Assembly: GCA_014879845.1 (NCBI GenBank)
Contig: JACSRI010000272.1
Span: 1 to 49,066, forward strand
Reading direction: 5' to 3'
Length of the DNA stretch: 49,066 nt
Source of the DNA: Opitutaceae bacterium
GTDB lineage: Bacteria > Verrucomicrobiota > Verrucomicrobiia > Opitutales > Opitutaceae
Shown: one piece after another, positions 1 through 8,371 of the stretch
Layout: each line of letters begins with the position of its first letter
Numbering within the stretch: position 1 is the first letter of the stretch
Made by a program: the position numbers and the translations under genes
Notes under the pieces: model-generated
The model's database searches: none
The model's input: the letters and a program-made list of their open reading frames with translations, nothing else
Told to the model about the DNA's origin: nothing

Positions 1-18
1 CGCACCCTGCAGGGTGCG
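1..18. repeat. Perfect 18-bp palindrome at the window edge
   Basis: The first 18 bases read identically on both strands (CGCACCCTG then CAGGGTGCG). It lies downstream of the transglycosylase gene, which ends at 80 on the minus strand, so it could form a terminator-like hairpin for that gene, but there is no T-run visible within the window. It may extend beyond the left edge. Confidence 0.5.
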
Positions 19-79
19 GCGCTTTGTAAACCGCAGAAGTCGACCGACCACGACGGGCGGCCGAAAGTGTAGCCTCCGC

Positions 80-628
80 CTACCGGTCTGAGGCGATGAG
101 AATGGCCGGTTCGACAGCGATGGCCACCGGAATCGAAGGTTTGGTGACAGAAACAATGTTCACCACCCGGGTGGCGTAGTCGCGGGACGAGCGCGGGAGT
201 TGCCCGTTGACGACCCGGCCCAGGCCCGCGTTCCAGGCGGCAGCCATCAGGTAGGGTGTGGGCTGCCGGCCGTTGCGCAAGAGACCGTCGTAGAGCCAGT
301 CATAGTGCCGGGCCGCGATCTCGAACGAGACCGACGGGATGTGCGCGTCGGCGAAGGCACGCTGGGAATGCAGGCGCCAGGTCGTGCGCGTGAACTGAAA
401 CATGCCCCGCTCACCCTTGCGGCCGATGGCCCGGGCATTGCCGCCGGTCTCGACTTCGGCGATGGCGTGAAGAAACGCATGCCGCTCGAGATCATCGACT
501 TGGGCGGCCTTGGCCGCCCCCGTGGTGCCCATCCACAACGCGAGGGCAAAACCCGCGATGGTGAGTCGTTTGGCGATATACCCGCGCACGCTCGAGCGGG
601 TCGTCAGACAGATTCCGTAGTTTACCAT
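80..628 (-). CDS. Exported lytic transglycosylase-like (SLT-fold) protein
   Basis: A 182-residue protein with a probable signal peptide: basic n-region to about residue 21, hydrophobic stretch 22-39, and Ala-Lys-Ala-Ala before residue 43. The mature part has the layout of a soluble lytic transglycosylase domain. AEVETGGN places a glutamate (E60) where the catalytic Glu of the family lies, GERGMFQFT matches the usual G-x-x-G-L-M-Q segment, and AAWNAGLGRV matches the late A-x-N-A-G motif. Enzymes of this fold cleave the MurNAc-GlcNAc bond of peptidoglycan in the periplasm, forming 1,6-anhydro ends. The protein is short for a stand-alone transglycosylase and no LysM or SPOR domain is seen. Catalytic activity is inferred from motif position only. 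It is divergent from the NIF3 gene to the right. Confidence 0.75.
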   Translation of the reverse strand: MVNYGICLTTRSSVRGYIAKRLTIAGFALALWMGTTGAAKAAQVDDLERHAFLHAIAEVETGGNARAIGRKGERGMFQFTRTTWRLHSQRAFADAHIPSVSFEIAARHYDWLYDGLLRNGRQPTPYLMAAAWNAGLGRVVNGQLPRSSRDYATRVVNIVSVTKPSIPVAIAVEPAILIASDR

Positions 629-1087
629 GGGCGTCCGTGGGTTGAGTTGGTCGGTTGGCCAGCGAGCGAGACACCCAAGTCGGACGCGGCGGGAACACCG
701 GGGTTCCCGGCCGACAGCCCGGACTTCTGGGGAGCGTGGATGTCTGCGGTGCTCGACATGGCAATGGGCCGCTAGATGCTCCCGCCGGAGGTCGAGTCAA
801 GTCACAGGATTTTTACGACCAGCTGCAAACCACTCCCCCGCCGGACCTTCAACGGTCCATCACCGAGACCCCTGGGACCGCCCGAAAAACCACATCCACG
901 CCCCTCCCAAATCCACGAAAGCCCCGCGGGCGGACCGAGGTCGGTCAACTCGCGGACGGCGCCGTGCCACTCGACCTTCCAGGGGCGGCGCCCCCGCTCC
1001 CCTTTCGATCGCCGTATCAGCCGCCGCACAAGAACGGGCTCGCCCTTCCAAAACGGAACTGCTTCATCACCACAGAGATTCCGCATC
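629..1087. other. Divergent intergenic region, no gene supported
   Basis: About 460 bases between the transglycosylase and NIF3 genes. An open frame runs through it in phase with NIF3 but its translation is Arg/Pro/Ser-rich and unlike the family, so I treat it as non-coding. A 7-bp inverted repeat (CGGGAAC/GTTCCCG) sits at 690-709. No convincing -35/-10 pair was found. Confidence 0.45.
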
Positions 1088-1840
1088 GTGGCCTCCCTCA
1101 ACGATCTCGTCCAAGCCTGTCACGATCGCCTCGGGCTGCCGGGTTTTCCCGACTATCCCGGAGCGATGAACGGCCTGCAGGTCGCCAACAATGGCACCGT
1201 GACGCGCATCGGCGCAGCCGTCGACGCCGGGCTCGAGCCCTTCCGGCGCGCGGCCGCCAAGGGCGTGGATTTTCTCATCGTGCACCACGGCATGTTCTGG
1301 GAGCCGCCGCGGCCATGGGTCGGTGTCAATCACGAGAAGCTCGCGCTGCTCGTGCAGTCCAACCTCGCCGTCTACGCGGCCCATCTGCCGCTCGACGCCC
1401 ATCCGGAGATCGGAAACAACGCGCTGCTCGCGCGCCGACTGCACCTGGAGCCCGAACGCACGTTCGCGCCGTTTGAAGGCCGTGATGTCGGGCTGATCGT
1501 GCGCGGCGGACTCGCGCGCACGGAGTTGCGCCGTCGCCTCGACTCGCTCTTTGCCCGCGTCGTCGCGATCGAGTGCGGATCGACCCATCCCGAGCGCATC
1601 GCCATCGTGACCGGCGGCGGAGCCTCGGTCGTCGGCGGCCTTCGCGCCCACGGCGTCGATACGCTCGTCACCGGCGAGTTGAAGGAGCACATCTATAATG
1701 TAGCGCAGGAGGAGCGACTGAACCTCTTCGCCTGCGGCCACTATGCGACCGAGGTGTTTGGCGTCTGCGCACTCGCCGAGGAACTCGCCCGGAAGTTTGA
1801 TCTTCCGTGGGAGTTCATCCCGACTGAAAATCCGCTCTGA
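1088..1840 (+). CDS. NIF3-family dinuclear metal-centre protein
   Basis: With the GTG start at 1088 the product is 250 residues, the normal length for the NIF3/YbgI family; the frame stays open further upstream but that part has no family features. VHHGMFW at residues 65-71 is the conserved His-His-Gly metal-ligand motif. GELKEH and CGHYATE near the C-terminus supply the remaining ligands expected for a two-metal site. These proteins form toroidal hexamers and are often annotated as GTP cyclohydrolase type 2 homologues, although the physiological substrate is not settled. The aroQ gene follows 18 bases downstream on the same strand, so the two are probably co-transcribed. No clear Shine-Dalgarno sequence precedes the GTG, so the exact start is uncertain. 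Confidence 0.85.
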   Translation: MASLNDLVQACHDRLGLPGFPDYPGAMNGLQVANNGTVTRIGAAVDAGLEPFRRAAAKGVDFLIVHHGMFWEPPRPWVGVNHEKLALLVQSNLAVYAAHLPLDAHPEIGNNALLARRLHLEPERTFAPFEGRDVGLIVRGGLARTELRRRLDSLFARVVAIECGSTHPERIAIVTGGGASVVGGLRAHGVDTLVTGELKEHIYNVAQEERLNLFACGHYATEVFGVCALAEELARKFDLPWEFIPTENPL

Positions 1841-1858
1841 CACCCTTCCCCACCCGCG

Positions 1859-2293
1859 ATGAAGACAATCGCCATCCTGAACGGACCCAACCTCGACCGC
1901 CTCGGTCGCCGTGAGCCCCAGATCTACGGTCACGAGACCCTCGCCGATCTCGAGAAACGCCTGCGCGCGGAGGCCGCTGCGCTCGGCGTGGATGTTGTCT
2001 TCTTCCAGTCCAACCACGAGGGCGCCCTGGTCGACCGCATCTCCCAACTGGCCGACTCCAAGGCACACGGCATGATCGTCAACGCCGGCGGACTCACCCA
2101 CACCAGCGTCGCGCTGCGCGACGCCATCGCCGGCTCGGGGATTCCGACGATCGAAGTGCACATCTCAAACATCCACGCCCGCGAGGAGTTCCGGCACAAG
2201 TCGGTCACCGGCGGCGCCTGCCTGGGCATCATCGCCGGCCTCGGCCGCGAGGGCTATTCCTACGCCCTGAAGTTTCTCGCGAGCCGGAGCTGA
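1859..2293 (+). CDS. aroQ: Type II 3-dehydroquinate dehydratase
   Basis: This 144-residue protein matches the type II dehydroquinase along its whole length. It converts 3-dehydroquinate to 3-dehydroshikimate in the shikimate pathway and normally forms cytosolic dodecamers. Visible signatures are [17 protein letters not shown] at residues 8-24 (catalytic Tyr23, Arg18 on the mobile loop), QSNHEG at 50-55, NAGGLTHTS at 75-83, and EVHISN at 99-104 with the general acid His101. The first motif has Asp13 where many homologues have Asn. The gene lies 18 bases after NIF3 and faces pgpA tail-to-tail across 76 bases. Together with trpE near 24 kb it feeds aromatic amino-acid synthesis, though the two are not linked. 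Confidence 0.95.
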   Translation: MKTIAILNGPNLDRLGRREPQIYGHETLADLEKRLRAEAAALGVDVVFFQSNHEGALVDRISQLADSKAHGMIVNAGGLTHTSVALRDAIAGSGIPTIEVHISNIHAREEFRHKSVTGGACLGIIAGLGREGYSYALKFLASRS

Positions 2294-2369
2294 GTCGCGG
2301 CCGCAGTCGAGCGTCAGCGCTTGCCGATCAGGGCGGTGGAGCGATCCGGGCCGTAACCCTCGATCGTCA

Positions 2370-2909
2370 TCATCCGGTCACGGAGCCCACCCACGCGATC
2401 AGGGGCGTGAACCGGACGATCACCTGCAGGACCGCGCACGCGACGAGCGCCGCAGCCACGTCGTCGAGCAGCACACCCAGACCTCCGTGAAAGCGCTGCA
2501 GGCGCGCGATGCCGATCGGCTTGAGGATGTCGAAGAATCGGAAGAGCAGAAAACCGAGCACGAAGATCACCCACGCGTGCGGCTTGTTCAGGTGGTCGGG
2601 AAACGCCGCGAGCACGATCGGCATGCTGACAAACTCGTCCAGGATCACTTCGCCCGGATCGGTTCGACCAAGACGAATCTCCGCCTCACCACAAAACACG
2701 AGCGCGACATAGAGCCCGGCCGCGATCACCAGCCACGCGCCGAACCAGCCCGCCGGCCCACAGGCCGCCGCATACCACGCGCAACCCGCCAACGAGCCCC
2801 AGGTGCCCGGCGCCTTCAACCGGCCGAGTGGGCCGAGCGTGGCCAGCCCGACCACAAACACGCTCGGGAACAACCGCACCCAACCAGGTTGCCGGAAATG
2901 CCAGCGCAT
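2370..2909 (-). CDS. pgpA: Phosphatidylglycerophosphatase A
   Basis: A 179-residue membrane protein starting MRWHFRQPGW. The open frame continues upstream to 3596, but only as an out-of-frame shadow of pgsA, so ATG at 2909 is the sensible start. The segment KAPGTWGSLAG and the acidic motif DPGEVILDEF are typical of the PgpA family, and three to four hydrophobic stretches follow. The enzyme removes the phosphate from phosphatidylglycerol phosphate to give phosphatidylglycerol at the inner membrane. The gene starts 17 bases after the pgsA stop on the same strand, so synthase and phosphatase for consecutive steps form a two-gene operon. Confidence 0.9.
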   Translation of the reverse strand: MRWHFRQPGWVRLFPSVFVVGLATLGPLGRLKAPGTWGSLAGCAWYAAACGPAGWFGAWLVIAAGLYVALVFCGEAEIRLGRTDPGEVILDEFVSMPIVLAAFPDHLNKPHAWVIFVLGFLLFRFFDILKPIGIARLQRFHGGLGVLLDDVAAALVACAVLQVIVRFTPLIAWVGSVTG

Positions 2910-2926
2910 GCTCGCCTCGATTCCGC

Positions 2927-3529
2927 TCAGCTGGAGAAAACCAGGTTGCTGTAGCGGCGGAAGTACCGCGCCCCGGAGCTCAGCGTGAATACGGTCGCGA
3001 CGACAAAGAGCCCGAGCCCCGCGTAGTCGAAGACGCGCGCGACGATCACCAGGTCGAGCGCGACGAACGGATCGATGTCGCGCGCGACGACACCACCGAG
3101 CATCAAGCTGCCGACCGCGAGGATTTGCGTGACGGTCTTCTGCTTCCCGCCCTTGTCCGCGGAGACGACGACGCCCTTGGACGCCGCGACGAGCCGGATG
3201 CCCGTGATCAGGAACTCGCGGCCCATGATCAGCAGCACGAGAAACACGGGCAGCGGCTCCTTGAGCAGCGGGATGCGGCCCAGGTCGACCAACGCGATCA
3301 TGATACCCAACAGCAGCACCTTGTCGGTGACCGCATCCATGAGGATGCCGAAGTTCGACACCTGATTCCGCTTCCGCGCGAGGTATCCATCGAGAAAATC
3401 CGTCACGCCCGCGATGACGAAGAGCACAAACGTGAGTGATGCGCTCCCCGTCCACTCCGCATAGAGCAGCGCCACGATGATGAACATCAGCGGCACGCGC
3501 GAGAGGGTGAAGATGTTCGGCAGGCTCAT
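2927..3529 (-). CDS. pgsA: CDP-diacylglycerol-glycerol-3-phosphate 3-phosphatidyltransferase
   Basis: Using the ATG at 3529 (MSLPNIFTLSR) the product is 200 residues, close to the family norm; an upstream in-frame ATG at 3571 would add 14 residues unlike the family. The CDP-alcohol phosphotransferase signature D-x2-D-G-x2-A-R-x8-G-x3-D-x3-D is complete, beginning DFLDGYLAR. Several hydrophobic segments agree with a polytopic membrane enzyme. It transfers the phosphatidyl group from CDP-diacylglycerol to glycerol 3-phosphate, and pgpA, immediately downstream, takes the product. coaD starts divergently 90 bases away, so both promoters must lie in that short gap. Confidence 0.95.
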   Translation of the reverse strand: MSLPNIFTLSRVPLMFIIVALLYAEWTGSASLTFVLFVIAGVTDFLDGYLARKRNQVSNFGILMDAVTDKVLLLGIMIALVDLGRIPLLKEPLPVFLVLLIMGREFLITGIRLVAASKGVVVSADKGGKQKTVTQILAVGSLMLGGVVARDIDPFVALDLVIVARVFDYAGLGLFVVATVFTLSSGARYFRRYSNLVFSS

Positions 3530-3619
3530 GCTGTGTTTGCCAAGGCGAAGCGAATTGCTCACAAACCCCAAGGCAATTCCGCCCGCGCGCCCCCACCCGC
3601 GACCTCCTTACCTGCCAGC

Positions 3620-4132
3620 ATGAGAACCTGCATCTATCCGGGCACCTTCGACCCGATCACCAACGGCCACCTCGACGTGATGGCGCGCGCCACGCGCCTC
3701 TTCGACCGCATCATCCTCGGGGTCGCACTAAACCCGGGCAAGGGGCCGATGTTCACGGTCGAGGAGCGCGTCGCGCTCATCCGTCCCAACCTCGCCGCGT
3801 ATCCAAGCGTCGAGGTCGACACCTTCGACGGCCTGCTCGTCGACTTCGCCCGGCGCCACCAGGCCGTCGCGCTCATCCGCGGCCTGCGCGTGCTCTCGGA
3901 CTTCGAGTTCGAGTTCCAGATGGCGTTGATGAACCGCCACCTCAATTCCGAGATCGAGACGATCTTCGTCATGACCAAGGACGAGTACACCTACACGAGT
4001 TCGCGCATGGTGAAGCAGGTGGCGAGCTACGGCGGCGACATCACGCCCTTCGTCCCGGAAAACGTTCGCACCGCCCTGCGCGCGCGCTGCTCGCCCAAGC
4101 ACGCCCACTACGCGGCCGGCGGGCACGACTGA
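3620..4132 (+). CDS. coaD: Phosphopantetheine adenylyltransferase
   Basis: This 170-residue enzyme catalyses the penultimate step of coenzyme A synthesis, joining ATP and 4'-phosphopantetheine to give dephospho-CoA. The N-terminus MRTCIYPGTFDPITNGH carries the nucleotidyltransferase T/HxGH motif (Thr14, His17). IRGLRVLSDFEFEFQMA and the late YTSSRMVKQVA segment (normally SSxxVKE) are also characteristic. The frame is open upstream to 3533, but the family begins at the ATG at 3620. The MOSC gene follows after only 8 bases and is likely in the same transcript. Confidence 0.95.
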   Translation: MRTCIYPGTFDPITNGHLDVMARATRLFDRIILGVALNPGKGPMFTVEERVALIRPNLAAYPSVEVDTFDGLLVDFARRHQAVALIRGLRVLSDFEFEFQMALMNRHLNSEIETIFVMTKDEYTYTSSRMVKQVASYGGDITPFVPENVRTALRARCSPKHAHYAAGGHD

Positions 4133-4140
4133 CCCGCGCC

Positions 4141-4944
4141 GTGCCGTCCGTCGCCTCGCTCCACATCCATCCGATCAAGTCCTGCCGCGGTCACGACGTG
4201 TCCGAGGCGGCGCTCGATCGCTTCGGGCTGGCCGGAGACCGGCGCTTTCTCGTGGTCGATGAGCGCGGGCAATTCCTCACGCAGCGCACGCTCCCCAGGC
4301 TCGCGCTCGTCGAGCCGACTTGCGCCGCCGGGACGATCACGCTCGCCGCTCCAGGCATGCCGGTCATCGAGGTCAACGCCACGCCCTCACCCGACACCCC
4401 GCGCCTCGACGTAGTCATCTGGCGCGACACGGTCGTCGCGGCCGACCTCGGCTCCGCCGTGGCCGCATGGCTCGGCGCCTGGCTCGGGCGGCCGGCCCGC
4501 CTCGTGGCCATGCCGCCGGAGTTCTCCCGTCCGATCCGCAAGGCGACCGGCAGGCCCGGCGACGAATCCGCCTTCAGCGACGCCTATCCCCTCCTCGTCC
4601 TGAGCGAGGCCTCGCTCGCGGAGCTCAATGGCCGCCTCGAGGAGCCGCTGCCGATGGACCGCTTCCGTCCCAACCTCGTGGTGCGCGACTGCGCGGCATT
4701 CGCCGAAGACACATGGCGGCGCATCCGCATCGGTGACGTGGTGCTGCGCGCCGCCGGCGCGTGCGCCCGCTGCATCGTCACCACGACCGACCAGCACACG
4801 CTCGAGCGCGGCAAGGAACCCCTGCGCACCCTCGCCCAGTATCGGCGATCCAAGGACGGCGACGTGAATTTCGGGCAGAACTACATCCACGAGATCAAAG
4901 GCGGAGTCCTGCGCGTCGGCCTGCCGGTCGAGGTGCTGGAGTAG
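4141..4944 (+). CDS. MOSC-domain protein with N-terminal MOSC beta-barrel (YcbX-like)
   Basis: A 267-residue protein started by GTG 8 bases after coaD. Residues 1-120 match the MOSC N-terminal beta-barrel (SLHIHPIKSCRG, GLAGDRRFLVVD), and the C-terminal half matches the MOSC domain with PMDRFRPNLVV and a CARC pair followed by VTTTDQ. The cysteine in that motif is the expected sulfur/molybdenum ligand. Family members such as E. coli YcbX and mARC reduce N-hydroxylated compounds with molybdenum cofactor; here that role is inferred from architecture. No 2Fe-2S ferredoxin domain is fused at the C-terminus, so a separate electron donor would be required. Confidence 0.88.
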   Translation: MPSVASLHIHPIKSCRGHDVSEAALDRFGLAGDRRFLVVDERGQFLTQRTLPRLALVEPTCAAGTITLAAPGMPVIEVNATPSPDTPRLDVVIWRDTVVAADLGSAVAAWLGAWLGRPARLVAMPPEFSRPIRKATGRPGDESAFSDAYPLLVLSEASLAELNGRLEEPLPMDRFRPNLVVRDCAAFAEDTWRRIRIGDVVLRAAGACARCIVTTTDQHTLERGKEPLRTLAQYRRSKDGDVNFGQNYIHEIKGGVLRVGLPVEVLE

Positions 4945-5060
4945 CAGGACTTGCGACGGGCCACGTCACGAGACGCGCCCTTCGCCTCCCAAAACCCAGC
5001 CGGACCGCGCCCGGGCCGCGGCGCCCGCCGGGCCACCTCAACCCAGTCGGCCCCCGGCCG

Positions 5061-6179
5061 ATGCATGGAAGGGTGACCCTGCGCCACATCCTCCTCGCCG
5101 TCCTGAGCGTCGCCGCCCTCCTGGCCGCGTCCGCTCTGCGGGCCGCCGACGCCAAGCCCGAGACCTGGGTCGTGGCCGGCAAGACCTACGAGCGCGTGCG
5201 TGTCCTCGAGACCACGCCCGGGACCGTGATGATCGCGCACGCCGGCGGCATGGTGCAACTCGACCTCGAGAAACTCCCGCCAGCGCTGCAGGAACGGTTT
5301 CACTACGATCCGGTGAAAGCGGCTGCGTGGCGGCGAGAGGCCGAGTCCGGCATGGCGGCAACCGATGCGATGCGCGAGCGCGAGGCCGCGGAGAAGAAAC
5401 GCCGCGCCGAACTCGAGGCCGTCCGCCAGCGCATCGCCCAGCGCACGGCGGAGAGCGATCCCGAGTACGTCGAATTCAAGCCCGAGGTGGACCTGCGCCC
5501 GGTCTTCATCGACTACAGCCTCTACCTGAAAGATCAGGGTGCCCGCCCGAGTTGCTCGGTCTTCGCCGTGGTGAGCGTGCTCGAGTACGAGTACGCCCGC
5601 CGCTTCGGACTCAACGAGCAGTTCTCCGAGGAGTACCTCATCTGGGCGTTCCAGCGCATGTATCCGGGCAAGTCGGTCAACGACGGCTACAACTTCGGCG
5701 AGTTGATCGAGGTGCTGCGCCGCTGCGGCATCGCACGGCGCTCGATGCTGCCCGACTCCTTCGCCTCCTACCTGAAGGACGAAAACCCGCCGGTGGCCGC
5801 CCTCGACGATGCCGTGACGCGCCGCGTCTTCAACGTCGTAGGCATCGACACCAACGACAAGCTCCTGCTCTCCAAGATCGTCTACACGCTCAACACGCAG
5901 ACTCCCGTGATCCTCGGCATCAAGTGGCCGCCGCCCGCAGTGGTCGGACGCAGCAACCTGCTCAAGGACCAGGCGCCGCAATCGGGCGCCGCCCACGCGA
6001 TCACGCTGGTCGGCTACCGCTCCGACGGCACGCCGGAGAGCCTCGTCTTCATCTACCGCAACTCCTACGGCCCACAGTGGGGCCTGGGTGGATACGGCCT
6101 GATGGACCGCGCCTACCTGGAGAAAAACGCCGTCGTCGCCTTCAGCCTGATCGTGCCGAAGCTAGAAGAGACGCCGTAG
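5061..6179 (+). CDS. Exported papain-like (C1 family) cysteine peptidase
   Basis: Starting at ATG 5061 the product is 372 residues. A signal peptide covers about residues 1-28 (hydrophobic 10-23, LRA before the cut). Residues 30-82 form a small unassigned domain. Residues 90-130 are charged and helical (Ala/Arg/Glu repeats), probably a coiled coil. The peptidase domain follows, with Gln159 for the oxyanion hole and Cys165 in DQGARPSCSVFA, His in GAAHAITLVGY, and Asn in YRNSYGPQWG. All catalytic residues are present, so it is probably active in the periplasm or outside the cell. Some 100 bases after the MOSC gene, it may belong to the same transcript. The substrate is unknown. An alternative GTG start at 5073 would trim four residues. 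Confidence 0.85.
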   Translation: MHGRVTLRHILLAVLSVAALLAASALRAADAKPETWVVAGKTYERVRVLETTPGTVMIAHAGGMVQLDLEKLPPALQERFHYDPVKAAAWRREAESGMAATDAMREREAAEKKRRAELEAVRQRIAQRTAESDPEYVEFKPEVDLRPVFIDYSLYLKDQGARPSCSVFAVVSVLEYEYARRFGLNEQFSEEYLIWAFQRMYPGKSVNDGYNFGELIEVLRRCGIARRSMLPDSFASYLKDENPPVAALDDAVTRRVFNVVGIDTNDKLLLSKIVYTLNTQTPVILGIKWPPPAVVGRSNLLKDQAPQSGAAHAITLVGYRSDGTPESLVFIYRNSYGPQWGLGGYGLMDRAYLEKNAVVAFSLIVPKLEETP

Positions 6180-6182
6180 GCC

Positions 6183-6239
6183 GCCCGCTCGCGGGCGCCA
6201 TGCCATGACGCTCGGTGCGTGTGGCGCCCGCAAGCGGGC
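6183..6239. repeat. Large imperfect inverted repeat between convergent genes
   Basis: The arms 6183-6200 and 6222-6239 are complementary over 18 positions with one mismatch, with a 21-base loop; each arm is itself nearly palindromic (CCCGC..GCGGG). It lies between the stop codons of the peptidase gene and trpS, so it may terminate both transcripts. There is no T-run, so a REP-like palindrome is equally possible. Confidence 0.6.
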
Positions 6240-6269
6240 GAGCAACACGCGTACCGGACCACACGGCCG

Positions 6270-7250
6270 TCAATCGATACCGCAGGCGCGGCGCGCGCGC
6301 TTGAGCACGACCGAGGCGATGGCGCGGGCCTTGTCGGCGCCCTGCTGCAGGATGGCGCGAACCTGCTCGGGGTTGGCCACGAGTTCGGCGCGTCGCCGGC
6401 GCGCCTCCGCGAAGTAATCCCAATAGCACTCAAAAAGCTTCTTCTTGAGGTCCCCATAACCGAGGCCGCCGGCGCGCAGCCGCGCCTCGTAATCTGCCGC
6501 GACATCGGCGGGCGCCACGAGTTTGAGCAGCTGGATGGCGAGGTTCTTGTCGGCGTCGGGCTTGGGCTCGGCCGGCGTGCGCGAGTCCATGACGATGCCC
6601 ATGATCTTTTTGCGCAGGACCTTCTCGTCGCCGAAGATCTCGATGGTGTTGCCGTAGCTCTTGCTCATCTTCTCACCGTCGAGGCCGGGCACCTTGGCCA
6701 CCTCGCCGCGTATCTGCGGCTCGGGCACGACGAAGGTCTCGCCGTAGGTGTTGTTGAACTTGATCGCGACGTCGCGCGTCACCTCGACGTGCTGCTTCTG
6801 GTCCTGGCCGACCGGCACGATGTTGGAGTCGTAGATGAGGATGTCGGCCGCCATCAGCACCGGGTAGGCGAAGAGGCCGTGGTTGACGCGGTCGAGGTCG
6901 TCGCCGGCGAGCTTGGCCTTCTTGTCCTTGTAGCTGTGGCAGCGCTCGAGCAGGCCCATCGGCGTGACGGTCGAAAGCAGCCACGTGAGCTCGGTCACCT
7001 CGGGCACGTCGGACTGCTTGAAGAAGATCGAGCGCGCAGGATCGAGTCCGCAGGCGAGAAAATCGAGGGCGACGTCGAAGGTATTCTTGCGCCGCTGCCC
7101 GGCGTCGGTGAGCGACGTCATCGAGTGGTAGTCGGCGATGAAGTAGAGCGCCTCGCCGCGCTGCTGCAGTTCGATGGCCGGGAGCATCATCCCGAAGTAG
7201 TTGCCAAGATGCAGGGCGCCGGAAGGCTGGATGCCGGAAAGGATTCGCAT
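6270..7250 (-). CDS. trpS: Tryptophanyl-tRNA synthetase
   Basis: A 326-residue class I aminoacyl-tRNA synthetase that charges tRNA-Trp. MRILSGIQPSGALHLGNYFG has the G-A-L-H-L-G-N version of the HIGH motif, and GEKMSKSYGN is the KMSKS loop that holds ATP. The TrpRS-typical segment YPVLMAADILIYDSNIVPVG is also present (residues about 129-148), and length agrees with bacterial TrpRS. It is a single gene on the minus strand, convergent with the peptidase gene. The 271 bases upstream hold a degenerate purine-rich stretch around 7315-7380 related in style to the CTCTGTG element at 8234-8341. Confidence 0.97.
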   Translation of the reverse strand: MRILSGIQPSGALHLGNYFGMMLPAIELQQRGEALYFIADYHSMTSLTDAGQRRKNTFDVALDFLACGLDPARSIFFKQSDVPEVTELTWLLSTVTPMGLLERCHSYKDKKAKLAGDDLDRVNHGLFAYPVLMAADILIYDSNIVPVGQDQKQHVEVTRDVAIKFNNTYGETFVVPEPQIRGEVAKVPGLDGEKMSKSYGNTIEIFGDEKVLRKKIMGIVMDSRTPAEPKPDADKNLAIQLLKLVAPADVAADYEARLRAGGLGYGDLKKKLFECYWDYFAEARRRRAELVANPEQVRAILQQGADKARAIASVVLKRARRACGID

Positions 7251-7521
7251 GGTGGAGCAGAAGGTGAGAGTCAGCCCGCGCGGGCGGGCTGTGAGAAGGA
7301 AAATTCAGAAGCAAGACCGAGCCACTGCACAGAAGATCACGGAGAGATCGGAGAATACCGAGTCATAGAGAGAGAACCACATCTCTGCCCACCCTGCGAT
7401 CCCCTGTAAAACCGACTTCCGATCGCTCCCGCGGACGCGCACGACGGCCCGGCGAGTACGGCGAACAGTCGCGGGCGTTCCGCCGGCTCCTTCGTCTCGT
7501 CGAGGCAAGTCAGGATCGACT

Positions 7522-8208
7522 TCAGTCAGACCGCGGTCGGATCAGCATCTCCGCGCTCTTCGGGCCGGCCACCATGCCCTCGGGCAGGATGCCGCCGAAG
7601 GCCATGACCGGGTGCACGAGGGCGCGGCGGCCCAGGATCGTGCCGGGCTGGAGCACGGCGTTGCAGCCGACCTCGGCGGAGTCGCCGACGATGGCGCCGA
7701 ACTTGCGCAGCCCCGTGTCAATGCGCGTGCCGTCCGGCAGGCGCAGGCGGATGTTCTTCCGGTCGAGGCGAAGGTTGGAACAAATCACGCCGGCGGCGAG
7801 GTGGCCCTTGTTGCCGACGATCGTGTCGCCCACGTAGTTGAAGTGCGGCACCTCGGCCCGGTCCATGAGCAGCGCGTTCTTGAACTCGCAGCTGTTGCCC
7901 AGCACGCAGCCCTCGCCGACGATGACCTGGCCGCGGATGAACACGCCCGGGCGCAACTCGGTGTTGGCGCCGATCCAGGCTGGACCGACGATCGTCGCAG
8001 CATGCGGCAGCTTCACGCTCGGGTGGATGTAGACGTCGCCCGAGATGTGCACGCCGGGCGGCACGGCGACGGCAAGCGGCCCGAACGTCCACGACTTCAG
8101 CGCGGTGCCGATCGACTTCAGCCACTCCCACGGCGCGACCTCACCCGGAAAATGCGCGGCAAACGGCGCAAGGCTCTGCGGAAAGGTGAAGAAGTCGGAG
8201 GCTTTCAT
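7522..8208 (-). CDS. Left-handed beta-helix protein, GlmU C-domain-like
   Basis: A 228-residue protein made mostly of hexapeptide repeats with I/V/L at every sixth position (for example the stretch from VHISGDVYI onward). The segment FNYVGDTIVGNKGHLAAG resembles the acetyltransferase part of GlmU and sugar-1-phosphate nucleotidyltransferases of mixed type. The N-terminal nucleotidyltransferase domain is absent; only about 45 residues precede the helix. It may acetylate or bind a nucleotide sugar, but the substrate cannot be told from sequence. fabF lies upstream on the same strand, separated by a 163-base spacer that contains a repeat element. Confidence 0.7.
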   Translation of the reverse strand: MKASDFFTFPQSLAPFAAHFPGEVAPWEWLKSIGTALKSWTFGPLAVAVPPGVHISGDVYIHPSVKLPHAATIVGPAWIGANTELRPGVFIRGQVIVGEGCVLGNSCEFKNALLMDRAEVPHFNYVGDTIVGNKGHLAAGVICSNLRLDRKNIRLRLPDGTRIDTGLRKFGAIVGDSAEVGCNAVLQPGTILGRRALVHPVMAFGGILPEGMVAGPKSAEMLIRPRSD

Positions 8209-8233
8209 ACGTTCGGAAAAGGCGATCGATCCG

Positions 8234-8341
8234 CCACAGAGTTCACAGAGAATCTAGCGGAGTTTCACAGAGTGACGGCAAAACACGCGAGCGACATCGG
8301 ACATCTCTGTGACCTCCGTGCCACCTCTGTGCCCTCTGTGG
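8234..8341. repeat. Intergenic element of degenerate CTCTGTG repeats in inverted array
   Basis: Between fabF and the beta-helix gene, the left arm CCACAGAGTTCACAGAG (8234-8250) is the near-exact complement of the right arm CTCTGTGCCCTCTGTGG (8325-8341), 15 of 17 positions. Further units (TTTCACAGAG, CTCTGTGACC, CTCCGTGCC) lie between. The element can fold as a long multi-step hairpin in a transcript reading from fabF. A lone unit (ACCACAGAGATT) occurs near 1068. Confidence 0.6.
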
Positions 8342-8371
8342 TTCAGCTCCGACTATCGCCGCACGTATTGT

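Noticed and set aside
2314-2372. 19-codon frame overlapping the pgpA stop (ATGATGA)
   Set aside because: Too short and without features; probably chance.
8234-8341. CRISPR array
   Set aside because: Repeated units are 7-9 bases, contiguous and partly inverted; there are no regular spacers and no cas genes.
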